Positions 17,399 through 26,023 of a DNA stretch of 64,000 nt are shown piece by piece (within the stretch, counting starts at the first letter, position 1; the number at the start of each line of letters is the position of its first letter). Made by a program: the position numbers and the translations under genes. The DNA comes from Streptomyces sp. NBC_00536. Its GTDB lineage: Bacteria; Actinomycetota; Actinomycetes; Streptomycetales; Streptomycetaceae. The DNA lies in the NCBI RefSeq assembly GCF_036346295.1, contig NZ_CP107819.1:124001-188000 (forward strand), given 5' to 3'. The notes under the pieces are model-generated. The model did no database searches. It worked only from the letters and a program-made list of their open reading frames with translations, and had not been told where the DNA came from.

Positions 17399-18661
17399 TC
17401 AGGCCGCCGGGACGGTCCACTTCTGCTGCGCGGCCCCGGTACAGGTCCACAGTTGCAGCCGCGTCCCGTTGGCGGAATTGCCGCCCGTGACATCGAGGCA
17501 CTTGTTCGCCTGCGGGTTCACGATGTCACGGGCCCCGGACACCGCCCAGCGCTGGGCGCCCGTCCCGTTGCAGTCGTAGAGCTGGATGGGGGTCCCGTCG
17601 GCGGTGCCGCCGCTCGCGACGTCGAGACACTTGCCGAGCGCCCGTACGGTCCCGTCGGAACCGAGGGTCCAGCGCTGGGCGCCGGTGCCGTTGCAGTCGT
17701 AGAGCTGGACGGGTGTGCCGTTGGCCGGGTTCGCGCCGGCCACGTCCACGCACTTGCCGGCGAGTCCGCTGATCTGGCCGGTCTGGCCGCCGGAACCGCC
17801 GTCGTACGAGGAGACGCGGACGTGGTCGACCACCAGTTGCTGAGGGAAGGCCGTGCTGCCGTCGGGGTCGCCCGGCCAGTAGCCGCCGACCGCGAGGTTG
17901 AGGATCAGGAAGAACGGCTTGTTGAAGGCCCAGCTGCGGCCGCCCAGGTCGGCGGGGGTGCGCCGCTGGTAGACGACACCGTCGACGGACCAGGCGACGG
18001 AATCGGGGGCCCAGTCGACCGCGAAGGTGTGGAAGGCGTCGGCGAAGGCCTGGCCGCCGGGGAGCGAGTACGCCGCCCCGATGCCGCCGGAGCCGGAGTA
18101 GCCGGGCCCGTGGAGGGTGCCGTGCACGGTCGACGGCTCGAAGCCGACGTTCTCCATCACGTCGATCTCACCGGAGTTCGGCCAGCCGACCTGGCCGATG
18201 TCGTTGCCGAGCATCCAGAAGGCCGGCCACATGCCCTGGCCCCGCGGCACCTTGGCCCTCGCCTCGACGTGCCCGTACGCCTGGGTGAAACGGCCCGCGG
18301 TGTTCAGGCGCGCCGAGGTGTACTGGCAGCGGCCGTACCAGCAGGCGTAGTCGGCCGGGTTCTCGCGGCGGGCGGTGATGACCAGGTGGCCCTGTCCGTC
18401 GAGGGCGGCGTTGCGGTTGCCCGCCGTGTAGTACTGCCGCTCGTGGTTGTTGACGTTGTCGCCGGTCTCGACCTGCCATTTACCCGGGTCGACGGCGGCT
18501 CCGGCGGGCCCGTCGAAGTCGTCCGAGAAGGTCACGGCCGCGGCGGACAGCGGCGCCGGATCCGGGGCACCGGTGGCCGGGGCGGCCAGACCGCTCCAGC
18601 AGACGAGGGCGAGGGCGCATAAGAGGGCGCGCCGGTGCCAGGTGGGGTGCATGGTCATCAC
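17399..18661 (-). CDS. Secreted GH16 beta-glucanase with ricin-type lectin domain
   Basis: A 420-residue extracellular enzyme. A signal peptide (about 1-32, HRRALLCALALVCWSGLAAPATGA) precedes a GH16 catalytic domain (about 45-295). The retaining-glycosidase motif GEIDVMEN gives nucleophile Glu165, Asp167 and acid/base Glu170; such enzymes hydrolyse beta-1,3(-1,4)-glucans or related polysaccharides. Residues about 300-418 are a ricin B beta-trefoil with three Q-x-W repeats (AQRWTL, AQRWAV, QQKWTV) for carbohydrate binding. It is probably Sec-secreted. Activity on laminarin-like glucan is inferred from family. Confidence 0.9.
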   Translation of the reverse strand: MMTMHPTWHRRALLCALALVCWSGLAAPATGAPDPAPLSAAAVTFSDDFDGPAGAAVDPGKWQVETGDNVNNHERQYYTAGNRNAALDGQGHLVITARRENPADYACWYGRCQYTSARLNTAGRFTQAYGHVEARAKVPRGQGMWPAFWMLGNDIGQVGWPNSGEIDVMENVGFEPSTVHGTLHGPGYSGSGGIGAAYSLPGGQAFADAFHTFAVDWAPDSVAWSVDGVVYQRRTPADLGGRSWAFNKPFFLILNLAVGGYWPGDPDGSTAFPQQLVVDHVRVSSYDGGSGGQTGQISGLAGKCVDVAGANPANGTPVQLYDCNGTGAQRWTLGSDGTVRALGKCLDVASGGTADGTPIQLYDCNGTGAQRWAVSGARDIVNPQANKCLDVTGGNSANGTRLQLWTCTGAAQQKWTVPAA

Positions 18662-18876
18662 TTCGCTTCCGTGTGGGGGGACATACGGAGACAGAGAGGA
18701 GAGCGGAGAGCGGGTGAGCGGAAGTCATGCCCATGACAGTCCATAGGGCGCGCCGCCGCCAGGGAGTGAACGCGGAATCGAGCCGTCCGGACCCCTTTGT
18801 TCACTACTTGATTCAAGGTGCAGGGTACGGCCGCGTCAAGATGCACGCACAGAGCGCGCCCATCCGGAAGGGCACT

Positions 18877-19317
18877 TCACTCAGCAGACGTCCCCCCTGC
18901 GCCCCGGCCGGAGACGTTGTCGGCCGGGATCTTCGGCACCTCGCCGGAGGCCCCCGCGGGCAGCACGGTGGCGAGGTAGGCGCTCAGGCTCTTCAGCGTG
19001 GGGTGTTTCCACAGCAGGGCAGGACCGCCGTCCAGCCCGAACCTCTCGCGCAAGTCAGCGTGGAAGCGGAGAGCGAGGAGCGAGTCCATGCCGCACTCGA
19101 CGAGCCGGGCCTCCGGGTCGATGCTCTCCACCGGGGCCCCCAGGAGGAACGCGACCCGGTCCAGCAGCCAGCGCAGGTGCCCGGCGGCTTCGACGGAGCC
19201 CGGCTGAGCGGCGATGCGGTCCTGCAGGCGGGCCAGCCTCTCCGCGGTGTCGACAGGATCGGTCCACAGCTCGTTCACCGTTTCCACGGTGCTTCGCAGC
19301 GCGTCGTCGATGTTCAT
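18877..19317 (-). CDS. Stand-alone acyl carrier protein
   Basis: A 146-residue protein. A phosphopantetheine carrier domain occupies about 45-118, with the attachment Ser in E-C-G-M-D-S-L-L-A-L-R followed by helix III (GGPALLWKHPTLKSLSAYLA). This is the type I PKS-like carrier form, with an N-terminal helical extension of about 40 residues and a disordered tail. Its ATG overlaps the stop of the membrane sigma-region-4 gene by 4 nt. No ketosynthase or adenylation gene is near, so the acyl group and partner enzyme are unknown. Confidence 0.8.
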   Translation of the reverse strand: MNIDDALRSTVETVNELWTDPVDTAERLARLQDRIAAQPGSVEAAGHLRWLLDRVAFLLGAPVESIDPEARLVECGMDSLLALRFHADLRERFGLDGGPALLWKHPTLKSLSAYLATVLPAGASGEVPKIPADNVSGRGAGGTSAE

Positions 19318-19772
19318 CGGACACCTCCGTCCGTGTCGGCCAGAAGCGTGTGCAACGTGGCCCGGGCATGGTGCAGGTGGGTCTTCACGCTGCCGGTGGA
19401 AATTCCCATGACCTGCGCGATCTCGCCGAGTGGGTAATCGAATTGGAGCCGCAGGGCCATGGCCGTCGCCTGCTGTCGGGGGAGCTTCCGGACGGCGTCC
19501 AGGATGGCCAGCCGGTCCATTCTCTGAGCCAGCGCGTCTCGGTCGGCCTGCGTGTCCGGCAGCTCATGGGGATCGGTGCTCAGCCCCTGGCGCCTGCGCG
19601 CCTCGCACGCCCGGGTCGCCCGACGCTCCCGTTCAAGGCCGGCCCTGGACCGCCCCCGGGCCAGTTCGTGCAGCACGTCCCACAGGCCCGATCCCCCGGC
19701 ACGCGACCGGAGTGCCACGCCAACCAGCCCGATCAGGGCGGGGATCACGACCATCCACACCTCGGCGCTCAC
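19314..19772 (-). CDS. Membrane-anchored sigma-region-4 HTH protein
   Basis: A 152-residue protein. Residues about 6-23 form a membrane helix (WMVVIPALIGLVGVAL). A basic linker follows, and residues about 90-147 are a sigma-70 region 4 helix-turn-helix (ILDAVRKLPRQQATAMALRLQFDYPLGEIAQVMGIS...VKTHLHHARATLHTLL). Region 2, needed for -10 binding and core RNA polymerase contact, is absent, so it is not a normal ECF sigma factor. The GTG start is at 19772. It is coupled to the ACP gene. Confidence 0.75.
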   Translation of the reverse strand: MSAEVWMVVIPALIGLVGVALRSRAGGSGLWDVLHELARGRSRAGLERERRATRACEARRRQGLSTDPHELPDTQADRDALAQRMDRLAILDAVRKLPRQQATAMALRLQFDYPLGEIAQVMGISTGSVKTHLHHARATLHTLLADTDGGVR

Positions 19773-19955
19773 CAGTTGACTCCGTCCGTCCCGGGTCGTA
19801 CCGCGATCCTCGCCGCGGCCTCACCCACTACAGGCGCCGGGTGGACGGAAAGGTTGAACGCGCTTCGGAATCTCCCCGAAGACCTCGGGCGCTCAGGCCC
19901 GTCACACCTCCCCAGCAGGGGAGGGAAAGCCGTGCCGCGAGTCTGTTCAAGCCAC

Positions 19956-19994
19956 TTACCTACTGGTAACTTCCAACGCTATTACCACCAGTAA
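19956..19994 (+). promoter_or_regulatory. Tandem TTAC/GTAA palindromes upstream of lipase
   Basis: TTACC-TACT-GGTAA (19956-19969) and TTAC-CACCA-GTAA (19982-19994) are two related inverted repeats about 55-90 nt upstream of the lipase ATG. Paired sites like this suggest cooperative binding by a TetR-like or similar regulator; the regulator is unknown. Confidence 0.5.
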
Positions 19995-20047
19995 CACGCA
20001 CGTGTCCCGCGATCCACTAAACGAAACGAAACGAATACGAGGCAACC

Positions 20048-21409
20048 ATGCACCGCATCGCCATGGGGAAGCTGGCAACGGCAGTTGCCACCGCTCTCGC
20101 CGTCACCACTGTTTCAGCGGCCACGGCTGTGGCTGCCCCTTCCGCCCCCTCCACCACCTCCGCCTCGCCGTCAGCCGGTGCGGACGCTTCGTTCTACACC
20201 TACGACGGCAGCACGCCGCTGGCCTCGTACGCACCGGGCGCCGTGCTCAAGACCCGCACGCTCCAATACCACGTGCTCGGCATACCGACCCCGGTGCAGG
20301 CGGTGCAGTTGCTGTTCCGCACCGTCGATGCCCAGGGCCGCCCGTCCGCCGGGGTGACCTCGATCGTACGCAGTCCCAACGGGGACCACGGCAAGGCCGT
20401 GTCGTACCAGTCGTTCTACGATTCCCTCAATCCCGCGGACTCGCCGTCCCGGGCGATCGCGGGCGACGTCTCCCTCGGTGGCCTGATCGCGAACGGCGAG
20501 TCGCTCCTCCTGGCGCCGCTCCTGCTGTCGGGCTACAACGTCATCATCCCGGACAGCGAAGGGCAGAACGCCGACTTCGCGGCCGGGCCGGAATACGGAA
20601 CGAACACGCTGGACTCGATCCGGGCCGCGAGCCAGTCCCCCGCGACCGGTCTGAACGCCGACACCCGGATCGGCCTGGCCGGTTACTCCGGCGGAGCCAT
20701 CGCCACCCACTGGGCGGCCGTGCTCGCGCCGAGCTACGCGCCGGACGTCGACAAGAGACTCGTGGGCTATGCCGAGGGCGGGCTGCTCGTGGACCCCGCG
20801 CACAACCTCAAGTACGTGAGCGGCAGTTCCGTCTGGGCCGGGGTGGCGCCCATGGCCGTCCTCGGAGCCGCGCGTTCCTACGACATCGACTTCACGCCCT
20901 ACCTGAACGGCTACGGCCAGCAGGTGTTCAAGAAGCTCGAACACGGGTCGATCGTCAATGCCCTGGGCCAGTACCCGGGACTGACCTGGAAGCAGATGGT
21001 GAAGCCGGAGTACGCGAACCCCAATTCGGTGCCCGCCTTCGTCGAGGCCGTGAACAAGCTCAACCTCGGCTCGGCCGCCACCCCCAACGCCCCCGGGTTC
21101 ATCGTGCAGGGCAACGGAGGTGTCTTCGAGGGCACCTTCAGCAACCTCCCGGGCATCGGCCGGGGTGACGGGGTCATGGTCGCGGGGGATGTGCGCGCGC
21201 TGGTCCGGCAGTACTGCGACAAGGGCAACACCGCGGTCAAATACCAGCAGTACGAACTGCTCAGCCACGTCGGCGCCGCCGTTCCGTGGGCGCCCGCCGC
21301 TCTGGGCTGGCTGGGCGACAGGTTCGCGGGCAAGACGCCCCCGTCCGACTGCGGCCGGATCCCCGCGGGCAACTCGCTGGCGCCGGAGGTCCCGACCACA
21401 CGGCCGTGA
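20048..21409 (+). CDS. Secreted lipase (LIP family)
   Basis: A 453-residue alpha/beta hydrolase of the secretory lipase group. A Sec signal peptide (about 1-29, ends AVAAP) is followed by a Ser/Pro/Ala-rich spacer. The nucleophile elbow is G-Y-S-G-G in RIGLAGYSGGAIATHWA. An acid residue and His are expected later; a plausible His is in ELLSHVGAAVPWAP near 405. The C-terminal Cys pair (RQYCDKG and SDCGRI) could form a disulfide. Substrate is probably triacylglycerol or related esters. It sits downstream of two palindromes and converges with the S53 peptidase across a strong terminator. Confidence 0.85.
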   Translation: MHRIAMGKLATAVATALAVTTVSAATAVAAPSAPSTTSASPSAGADASFYTYDGSTPLASYAPGAVLKTRTLQYHVLGIPTPVQAVQLLFRTVDAQGRPSAGVTSIVRSPNGDHGKAVSYQSFYDSLNPADSPSRAIAGDVSLGGLIANGESLLLAPLLLSGYNVIIPDSEGQNADFAAGPEYGTNTLDSIRAASQSPATGLNADTRIGLAGYSGGAIATHWAAVLAPSYAPDVDKRLVGYAEGGLLVDPAHNLKYVSGSSVWAGVAPMAVLGAARSYDIDFTPYLNGYGQQVFKKLEHGSIVNALGQYPGLTWKQMVKPEYANPNSVPAFVEAVNKLNLGSAATPNAPGFIVQGNGGVFEGTFSNLPGIGRGDGVMVAGDVRALVRQYCDKGNTAVKYQQYELLSHVGAAVPWAPAALGWLGDRFAGKTPPSDCGRIPAGNSLAPEVPTTRP

Positions 21410-21449
21410 TGCCCGGAGGGCACACCACCTCCGCATCCGCACCGCGCGG

Positions 21450-21490
21450 GACGTCTGCCGCCCGGGCCTGGGGCCCGGGCGGCAGACGTC
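21450..21490. terminator. Bidirectional terminator, lipase/S53 peptidase
   Basis: A perfect 19-bp inverted repeat (21450-21468 and 21472-21490) with a 3-nt loop, between two convergent genes. The GC-rich stem without a T-run is usual in Streptomyces. Confidence 0.8.
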
Positions 21491-21507
21491 GGCGAGTCCT
21501 ACGAGAA

Positions 21508-23454
21508 TTACCTGCGGTACGAGGAGACGTAGCCCGAGGCCGGCGAACCGACGCCCGTCACCACGTCGTAGCCGCGGACGGCGGCCAGCGAACTGTCCTT
21601 GCCGAGGCTGCGGGCCGAGGTCAGCACCCCGCCCGAGGCATCGACGCGGTTCACGAAGTCGAGGCGGGCGACGGCCAGGTCACGGTCCTTGCCCAGCGGG
21701 TGGTCCGTGACGTCGTGGTAGAGCGGGGTTCCGAACCGGGAGTAGATCGCGGGGTTCGCGAAGCCGATCGGGAAGTGGCGGGCCTGCTGCGCCAGCGCCT
21801 GCACGCCGGCGATGACCGGGGCCGCGAGCGAGGTACCGCCGATGCGGTATTCGTCGTACGAGACCGATCCGTCGGGCCAGGTCTGCGTCTGCCCGACGAG
21901 GAAGCCCGTGTTGGGGTCCGCGATGGCCGCGATGTCCGGCACGGTGCGCATCCGCGCGGCGCCGTTCGCCTTGGCGAGTGCGTCCGGCACGACACCCCGC
22001 TGGTAGAAGGGCTGGGCGACGGTCCCGCTCGTGCCACCGCCCGCGCCGCTCGTGTAAGCGCCCGGGAAGCCCGTCCAGCTGGCGCCGTCGGCGCTCAGCG
22101 GGGCCTTGAAGGTGCCCCAACCCGTCTCGAACTGGTAGGTGTTGCCCTTGCCGACGGCCAGGGAGGTGCCGCCCACGGCGGTCACCCATGCCGAGTTGGC
22201 CGGGGTGTCGACCTGCTTCTTGCCCGTGTTGGCGACCTCGTCCCCGTTGTCGCCCGAGGAGAAGTAGAAGCCGATGCCCTCGATGGCTCCGAGTTTGAAC
22301 GTCTGGTCGTAGGCCGCCGCGATGTCCGGGGTCTCGTTGGCCTCGATGTCGCCCCAGGAGTTGGAGACGATGTCGGCCAGCCGGCTGTCCACGACCTTGT
22401 TCAGGGCGTCCAGCAGGTCGGGGTCGTTGCACGAGGCACCGGCGACGTACACGATGTCCGCGTCCGGTGCGACGGCGTGGACGGCCTCGACGTCGAGGGT
22501 CTCTTCGCCGTACCAGCCGGACGCGTCGCACGCCTCGGTCGCCGTGTAGTCGCCGGGCACGACCTGGCGGAGCTGATTCGCCTTGTAGGGCTTGTCACCG
22601 TTGCGCTGGGCGTAGTTCTGCGCGTCCTGGGCGATGGTCGGCGAAGCGTACGCGTCCGTGATGGCCACGGTCACGCCCTGGCCGGTGTACCCGCCCGCGC
22701 CGTAGGCCGCCCGCAGCTGCTGGCCCGTGTAGCCCCTGACCGCGTAGGGAATCTTCGTGCCGTTGGCGTCGGGCAGCGTCGTCGCGACGTTCGACCCGAA
22801 GTAGGTGGAGAAGGGGCCCGCGTTACGGAAGCCGGCGCCCGGGCCGGGCAGGGTGTCCTGGTGCGTGGACGTGTGCGGCGCGTTGTCCAGGCCGGTCACG
22901 GTGAGCACCGCGCCCGCCAGGTCCCCGGGGGCGGAGGCCGTCTTCGAGGGGGCCCGGTAGACCTTGTCGCCCTTGCGGTAGTCGTGCAGCTGGGTGGCGA
23001 AAGCCTTCTCCGCCGCCGCCACGTCTCCGGAGACGGATATGTAGTGCTGGTTCGAGCCGGTGACGGAGAGGCCGGCCTGCTGGAGCCAGTGGGTGACGGC
23101 CCCGATCTGGTCGGCGGTCGCCCCGAAGCGCTGCTGCGCCTCGGCGGGGCTCAGGTACTTCCCGTAGGTGGCGGAGTGCGGGTCCGAGACGGCCGCGGCG
23201 TACGCGCTGAGGCCCTTCGCGTCCCGACCGGCCAGGTACACCCGGGCGTTCACCTTGGTGGAGGGAGCGGATCCGCCCTGGTCGGCGGAGGCGGTGGCCC
23301 AGGAGGGCTGGGTTCCTTCCAGGGCCGCCCTCCCTCCGGGGACCGGCCCGGCTGCCTGCGCGGACGGTATCGCGAGGGCGAACGCGCCGGTGAGCAGCGG
23401 GAGTGTCGCTGCCATGGCGCCCAGGGTGCGGCGCCGCGTGCGGGTGCTTCTCAA
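21508..23454 (-). CDS. Secreted S53 (sedolisin) peptidase
   Basis: A 648-residue acid serine-carboxyl peptidase. A signal peptide (about 1-34) is followed by a pro-kumamolisin activation domain (about 45-190) and the catalytic domain (about 235-640). The catalytic Glu317 and Asp321 are in GEETLDVEAVHAVAPDADI, the oxyanion Asp402 in SSGDNGD, and Ser542 in GGTSLAAPV. A C-terminal calcium-site region is expected near DVTDHPLG and GVGSPASG. The protein is exported as a zymogen and self-processes at low pH. Start is TTG at 23454, with AGGGG 7 nt upstream. Confidence 0.9.
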   Translation of the reverse strand: MRSTRTRRRTLGAMAATLPLLTGAFALAIPSAQAAGPVPGGRAALEGTQPSWATASADQGGSAPSTKVNARVYLAGRDAKGLSAYAAAVSDPHSATYGKYLSPAEAQQRFGATADQIGAVTHWLQQAGLSVTGSNQHYISVSGDVAAAEKAFATQLHDYRKGDKVYRAPSKTASAPGDLAGAVLTVTGLDNAPHTSTHQDTLPGPGAGFRNAGPFSTYFGSNVATTLPDANGTKIPYAVRGYTGQQLRAAYGAGGYTGQGVTVAITDAYASPTIAQDAQNYAQRNGDKPYKANQLRQVVPGDYTATEACDASGWYGEETLDVEAVHAVAPDADIVYVAGASCNDPDLLDALNKVVDSRLADIVSNSWGDIEANETPDIAAAYDQTFKLGAIEGIGFYFSSGDNGDEVANTGKKQVDTPANSAWVTAVGGTSLAVGKGNTYQFETGWGTFKAPLSADGASWTGFPGAYTSGAGGGTSGTVAQPFYQRGVVPDALAKANGAARMRTVPDIAAIADPNTGFLVGQTQTWPDGSVSYDEYRIGGTSLAAPVIAGVQALAQQARHFPIGFANPAIYSRFGTPLYHDVTDHPLGKDRDLAVARLDFVNRVDASGGVLTSARSLGKDSSLAAVRGYDVVTGVGSPASGYVSSYRR

Positions 23455-23630
23455 TGTGATCCCCTGCGGTGAGGTGGAGTTGTCGCGAGCTGTACACGGA
23501 GGGGCACGATGTGCACCGTGTACCGCGCAACTCTTGCCAGGAACGGTTCATGCCGGGGACACGGGGTGATCAAGAAAGGTCAAAGACCTTCCAAACAAAC
23601 GGATTTGATGTTCCGTCAGATAGAGACGGT

Positions 23631-23662
23631 GATCCCGGCCGGTCCTTCGACCGGCCGGGATC
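23631..23662 (-). terminator. Terminator hairpin after chitinase gene
   Basis: A perfect 14-bp inverted repeat (23631-23644 and 23649-23662) with a CTTC loop, 36 nt beyond the chitinase stop codon. Confidence 0.75.
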
Positions 23663-23697
23663 CCGGGGCGACTCCCGGGGCAGCTCAGGAACTGTGC

Positions 23698-25329
23698 TCA
23701 GCGGCCCTGGAGGGACCTGACGTTGTCACCGAAGGTCCAGCCCTTCGAGCCGTCCCAGTTGACCGACCAGGTCATGAGCCCCTTCAGCGAACCGCCGAAG
23801 GCGTTCCACGACTGGCTGACCAGGCTCGGCGCCATGTAGCCGCCGCCCGCGCCCGGCTGGGCGGGCAGCCCGGGCACCTGCTTGTCGTAGGGGACCTTGA
23901 TGGTGGTGCCCTGGATGGTCAGGCCGTTGTTCAGGCAGGTGGTCTGCGCGGTGAATCCCTGGACCGTACCGGCCTGGTAGGAGTCACCGGAGCAGCCGTA
24001 CATGCTGCCGTTGTAGTACTGCATGTTCAGCCACCACAGCCGCCCGTTGTCGGCGTACTTCTTGATGATCGGCAGGTAGGACCCCCAGATGGACCCGTAG
24101 GTCACGCTTCCGCCGGTGACGTACGCGGTCTCGGGGGCCATCGTCAGGCCGAAGCCCGCGGGCATCTGGGCCAGTACGCCGTCGATGATGCGCATCAGGT
24201 TGGCCTGGGAAGCGGACAGGGTGTTGATGTTGCCGCTTCCGGACAGGCCGGTCTCGATGTCGATGTCGATCCCGTCGAAGTTGTACTTCTTCAGGATCGG
24301 GACGACGGTCGCGACGAACCGGTCGGCGACCGTACTGGAACTCAGGTCGATGCCCGCGGCGGCGCCGCCGATCGACATCAGGATCGTCGCCCCGGCCGCC
24401 TTGGCCTGGCACATCTCGGCGGGGGTCGAGACCTTGACGTTGGCGTCCATGCCGTCCTGCCACTGGACGGTGCCGTCCGAGAGGATCACCGGGAAGGCCG
24501 CGTTGATGACGTTGTATCCGTGGGCGGCGATCCGGCTGTCCGTGATGGGCACCCAGCCCATGCCGGGGTGGACGCCGTTGGAGGCGCCGTCCCAGTTCTC
24601 CCAGTACCCCTGCAGCACCTTGCCCGACGGCTTGGGCTTCGTGGGACAGCTGCCGCCGGGCGGGGTGGTGGTCGGGGGCGCGGTGGTGGGCGGTGCGGTG
24701 GTGGGGGGTGCCGTCGTCGGGGGCGCGGTGGTAGGCGGCGCGGTGGTCGGCGGGGTCGCGGTCGGCGTGGGGTTGCCGCCGCCGGGGCCGGTGAGCGAGA
24801 CGTCGTCCGCGTAGTACGCGGGCTGCCCGTACCAGCCGTGCAGGTAGACGGTCACCGAGGTGGTGCTCGGCCCGGTGGTGAAGGCGACGCTGAGTTGGCC
24901 GTACGACGGGCTGCTCGGCGTCCAGGTCGACGGGGTTCCGGTGATGCCGGTGCCGGTGGCGCCCAGGTAGACGTAGCTTCCCTGGACGTAAGCGCTCAGC
25001 GTGTACTGCGAGTTGGGCTGCACGCTGATGGTCTGGGTGCACTGCGCGTTGTCCTGGCCGGTCGGCGTGGCCTTGAGCGCCGCGGCGCCGGAGTGGACCG
25101 GACTGCCGACGGCCGCGCCGGAGCCGCCGGAGCAGGACCAGTCGGACAGTCCGTTCTCGAATCCGGAGTTGGCCACCAGGTTGGTGGTGACCGCCCCGGC
25201 CGTGACGGTCCCGGCCACGGCCATGCCCGCACCGATGACGGCGACCGCGCTCATCCCGGCGAGGGAACGCCGTAGGACGGTTGGTCCGCGCTGGGCGCGG
25301 TCGGTCGTGCGTGATCTCCGACGGAACAT
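23698..25329 (-). CDS. Secreted GH18 chitinase with N-terminal binding module
   Basis: A 543-residue extracellular chitinase. A signal peptide with twin-Arg character (RRSLAGMSAVAVIGAGMAVAG) is followed by a beta-sandwich carbohydrate-binding module (about 48-180, NLVANSGFENGLSDW, CBM16-like), a Pro-Thr linker of PPTTA repeats (about 190-225), and the GH18 barrel (about 236-540). The catalytic motif F-D-G-I-D-I-D-I-E gives acid Glu359 with Asp355 and Asp357; SIGG marks the substrate strand. It hydrolyses chitin endo- or processively. A DasR-like site (25460-25475) lies about 130 nt upstream, consistent with GlcNAc control. Confidence 0.92.
   Translation of the reverse strand: MFRRRSRTTDRAQRGPTVLRRSLAGMSAVAVIGAGMAVAGTVTAGAVTTNLVANSGFENGLSDWSCSGGSGAAVGSPVHSGAAALKATPTGQDNAQCTQTISVQPNSQYTLSAYVQGSYVYLGATGTGITGTPSTWTPSSPSYGQLSVAFTTGPSTTSVTVYLHGWYGQPAYYADDVSLTGPGGGNPTPTATPPTTAPPTTAPPTTAPPTTAPPTTAPPTTTPPGGSCPTKPKPSGKVLQGYWENWDGASNGVHPGMGWVPITDSRIAAHGYNVINAAFPVILSDGTVQWQDGMDANVKVSTPAEMCQAKAAGATILMSIGGAAAGIDLSSSTVADRFVATVVPILKKYNFDGIDIDIETGLSGSGNINTLSASQANLMRIIDGVLAQMPAGFGLTMAPETAYVTGGSVTYGSIWGSYLPIIKKYADNGRLWWLNMQYYNGSMYGCSGDSYQAGTVQGFTAQTTCLNNGLTIQGTTIKVPYDKQVPGLPAQPGAGGGYMAPSLVSQSWNAFGGSLKGLMTWSVNWDGSKGWTFGDNVRSLQGR
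24661..24755 (-). repeat. 15-bp tandem repeats encoding PPTTA linker
   Basis: Six imperfect 15-bp units encode the repeated Pro-Pro-Thr-Thr-Ala linker between the chitinase binding module and the catalytic domain. The copy number may vary between strains. Confidence 0.8.
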
Positions 25330-25459
25330 GGTGCGCTCCCTTCCGGCCTGGCGTCATGGACATGACCGACGCATGGGGGCGCGACGCCGGGCTGGGGTTG
25401 AGGGGGGACATGTGGGGCTGTGCCGAACCGGATCGTAGGAGGGTCACCACGGCTGGTCA

Positions 25460-25475
25460 ATAGGTCTGGACCAAT
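25460..25475 (-). promoter_or_regulatory. DasR-like (dre) site upstream of chitinase
   Basis: On the minus strand ATTGGTCCAGACCTAT matches the known dre consensus A-C-T-G-G-T-C-T-A-G-A-C-C-A-C-T at 12 of 16 positions and contains the 12-bp TGGTCCAGACCT repeat known from Streptomyces chitinase promoters. It predicts repression by DasR relieved by glucosamine-6-phosphate. Confidence 0.75.
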
Positions 25476-25533
25476 AGCAGCGAAGTATGTCTCACCGGCT
25501 CGCCCGCACAGACCTCAACGGCCGCAGGCGCCC

Positions 25534-25962
25534 TCAGGCCAGCTGTTCACGCACCCATGCGGGATCGGGGTTGGTGTGTGGCCGGCCCGCCACGACGACG
25601 GTCGGCACGGTCTCGTTGCCGTTGTTGGCCGCCCTCACCGCTGCGGCTGCTGCCGGGTCTCGCCAGATGTTGACCCAGTACAGCCGGCGGGCGTTGCGGC
25701 CCAGCCGGATACGCATTCGTATGCAGTACTTGCAGCCCGGCCGCCAGAAGACGACCGGTCGGCCATCGGCCGCGCTGCGGCGCTGAGCCTCCAGCGCACC
25801 CATCGATCTCGGGAAAACCAGAGGCGAGTTCACGCCTGCGAGCAGCACGAACACCGGCAGGAATGCTGCCGCTTCGCCGGGGCTCCCGCTGAAGAGCAGT
25901 CCGGTCGAAACGAGTGAGCCGCAGAGCACAAGCAGTATCGGCAAGATCCAAGTGCGCGTCAT
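25534..25962 (-). CDS. Membrane-anchored glutaredoxin-like protein
   Basis: A 142-residue protein. Two membrane helices (about 5-23, ILPILLVLCGSLVSTGLL, and 32-47, AAFLPVFVLLAGV) precede a glutaredoxin/mycoredoxin fold. The redox motif is W-R-P-G-C-K-Y-C, and the conserved cis-Pro loop is ETVPTVVVAG. The Trx-fold part ends with a typical helix (DPAWVREQLA). It would reduce disulfides or mycothiol mixed disulfides at the membrane. The ATG at 25962 is chosen because the upstream version (26016) reads into the preceding gene spacer. It lies 61 nt downstream of the RiPP-locus JmjC gene and may or may not belong to it. Confidence 0.75.
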   Translation of the reverse strand: MTRTWILPILLVLCGSLVSTGLLFSGSPGEAAAFLPVFVLLAGVNSPLVFPRSMGALEAQRRSAADGRPVVFWRPGCKYCIRMRIRLGRNARRLYWVNIWRDPAAAAAVRAANNGNETVPTVVVAGRPHTNPDPAWVREQLA

Positions 25963-26023
25963 GACGACACAGACTATCGATGGGTCGAAACGCTCCTCGA
26001 ACGACGAGTTGCACACCTTCCGC

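Noticed and set aside
19314..19772. ECF sigma factor
   Set aside because: Region 2 is missing and a membrane helix precedes region 4, so it is not a complete sigma factor.
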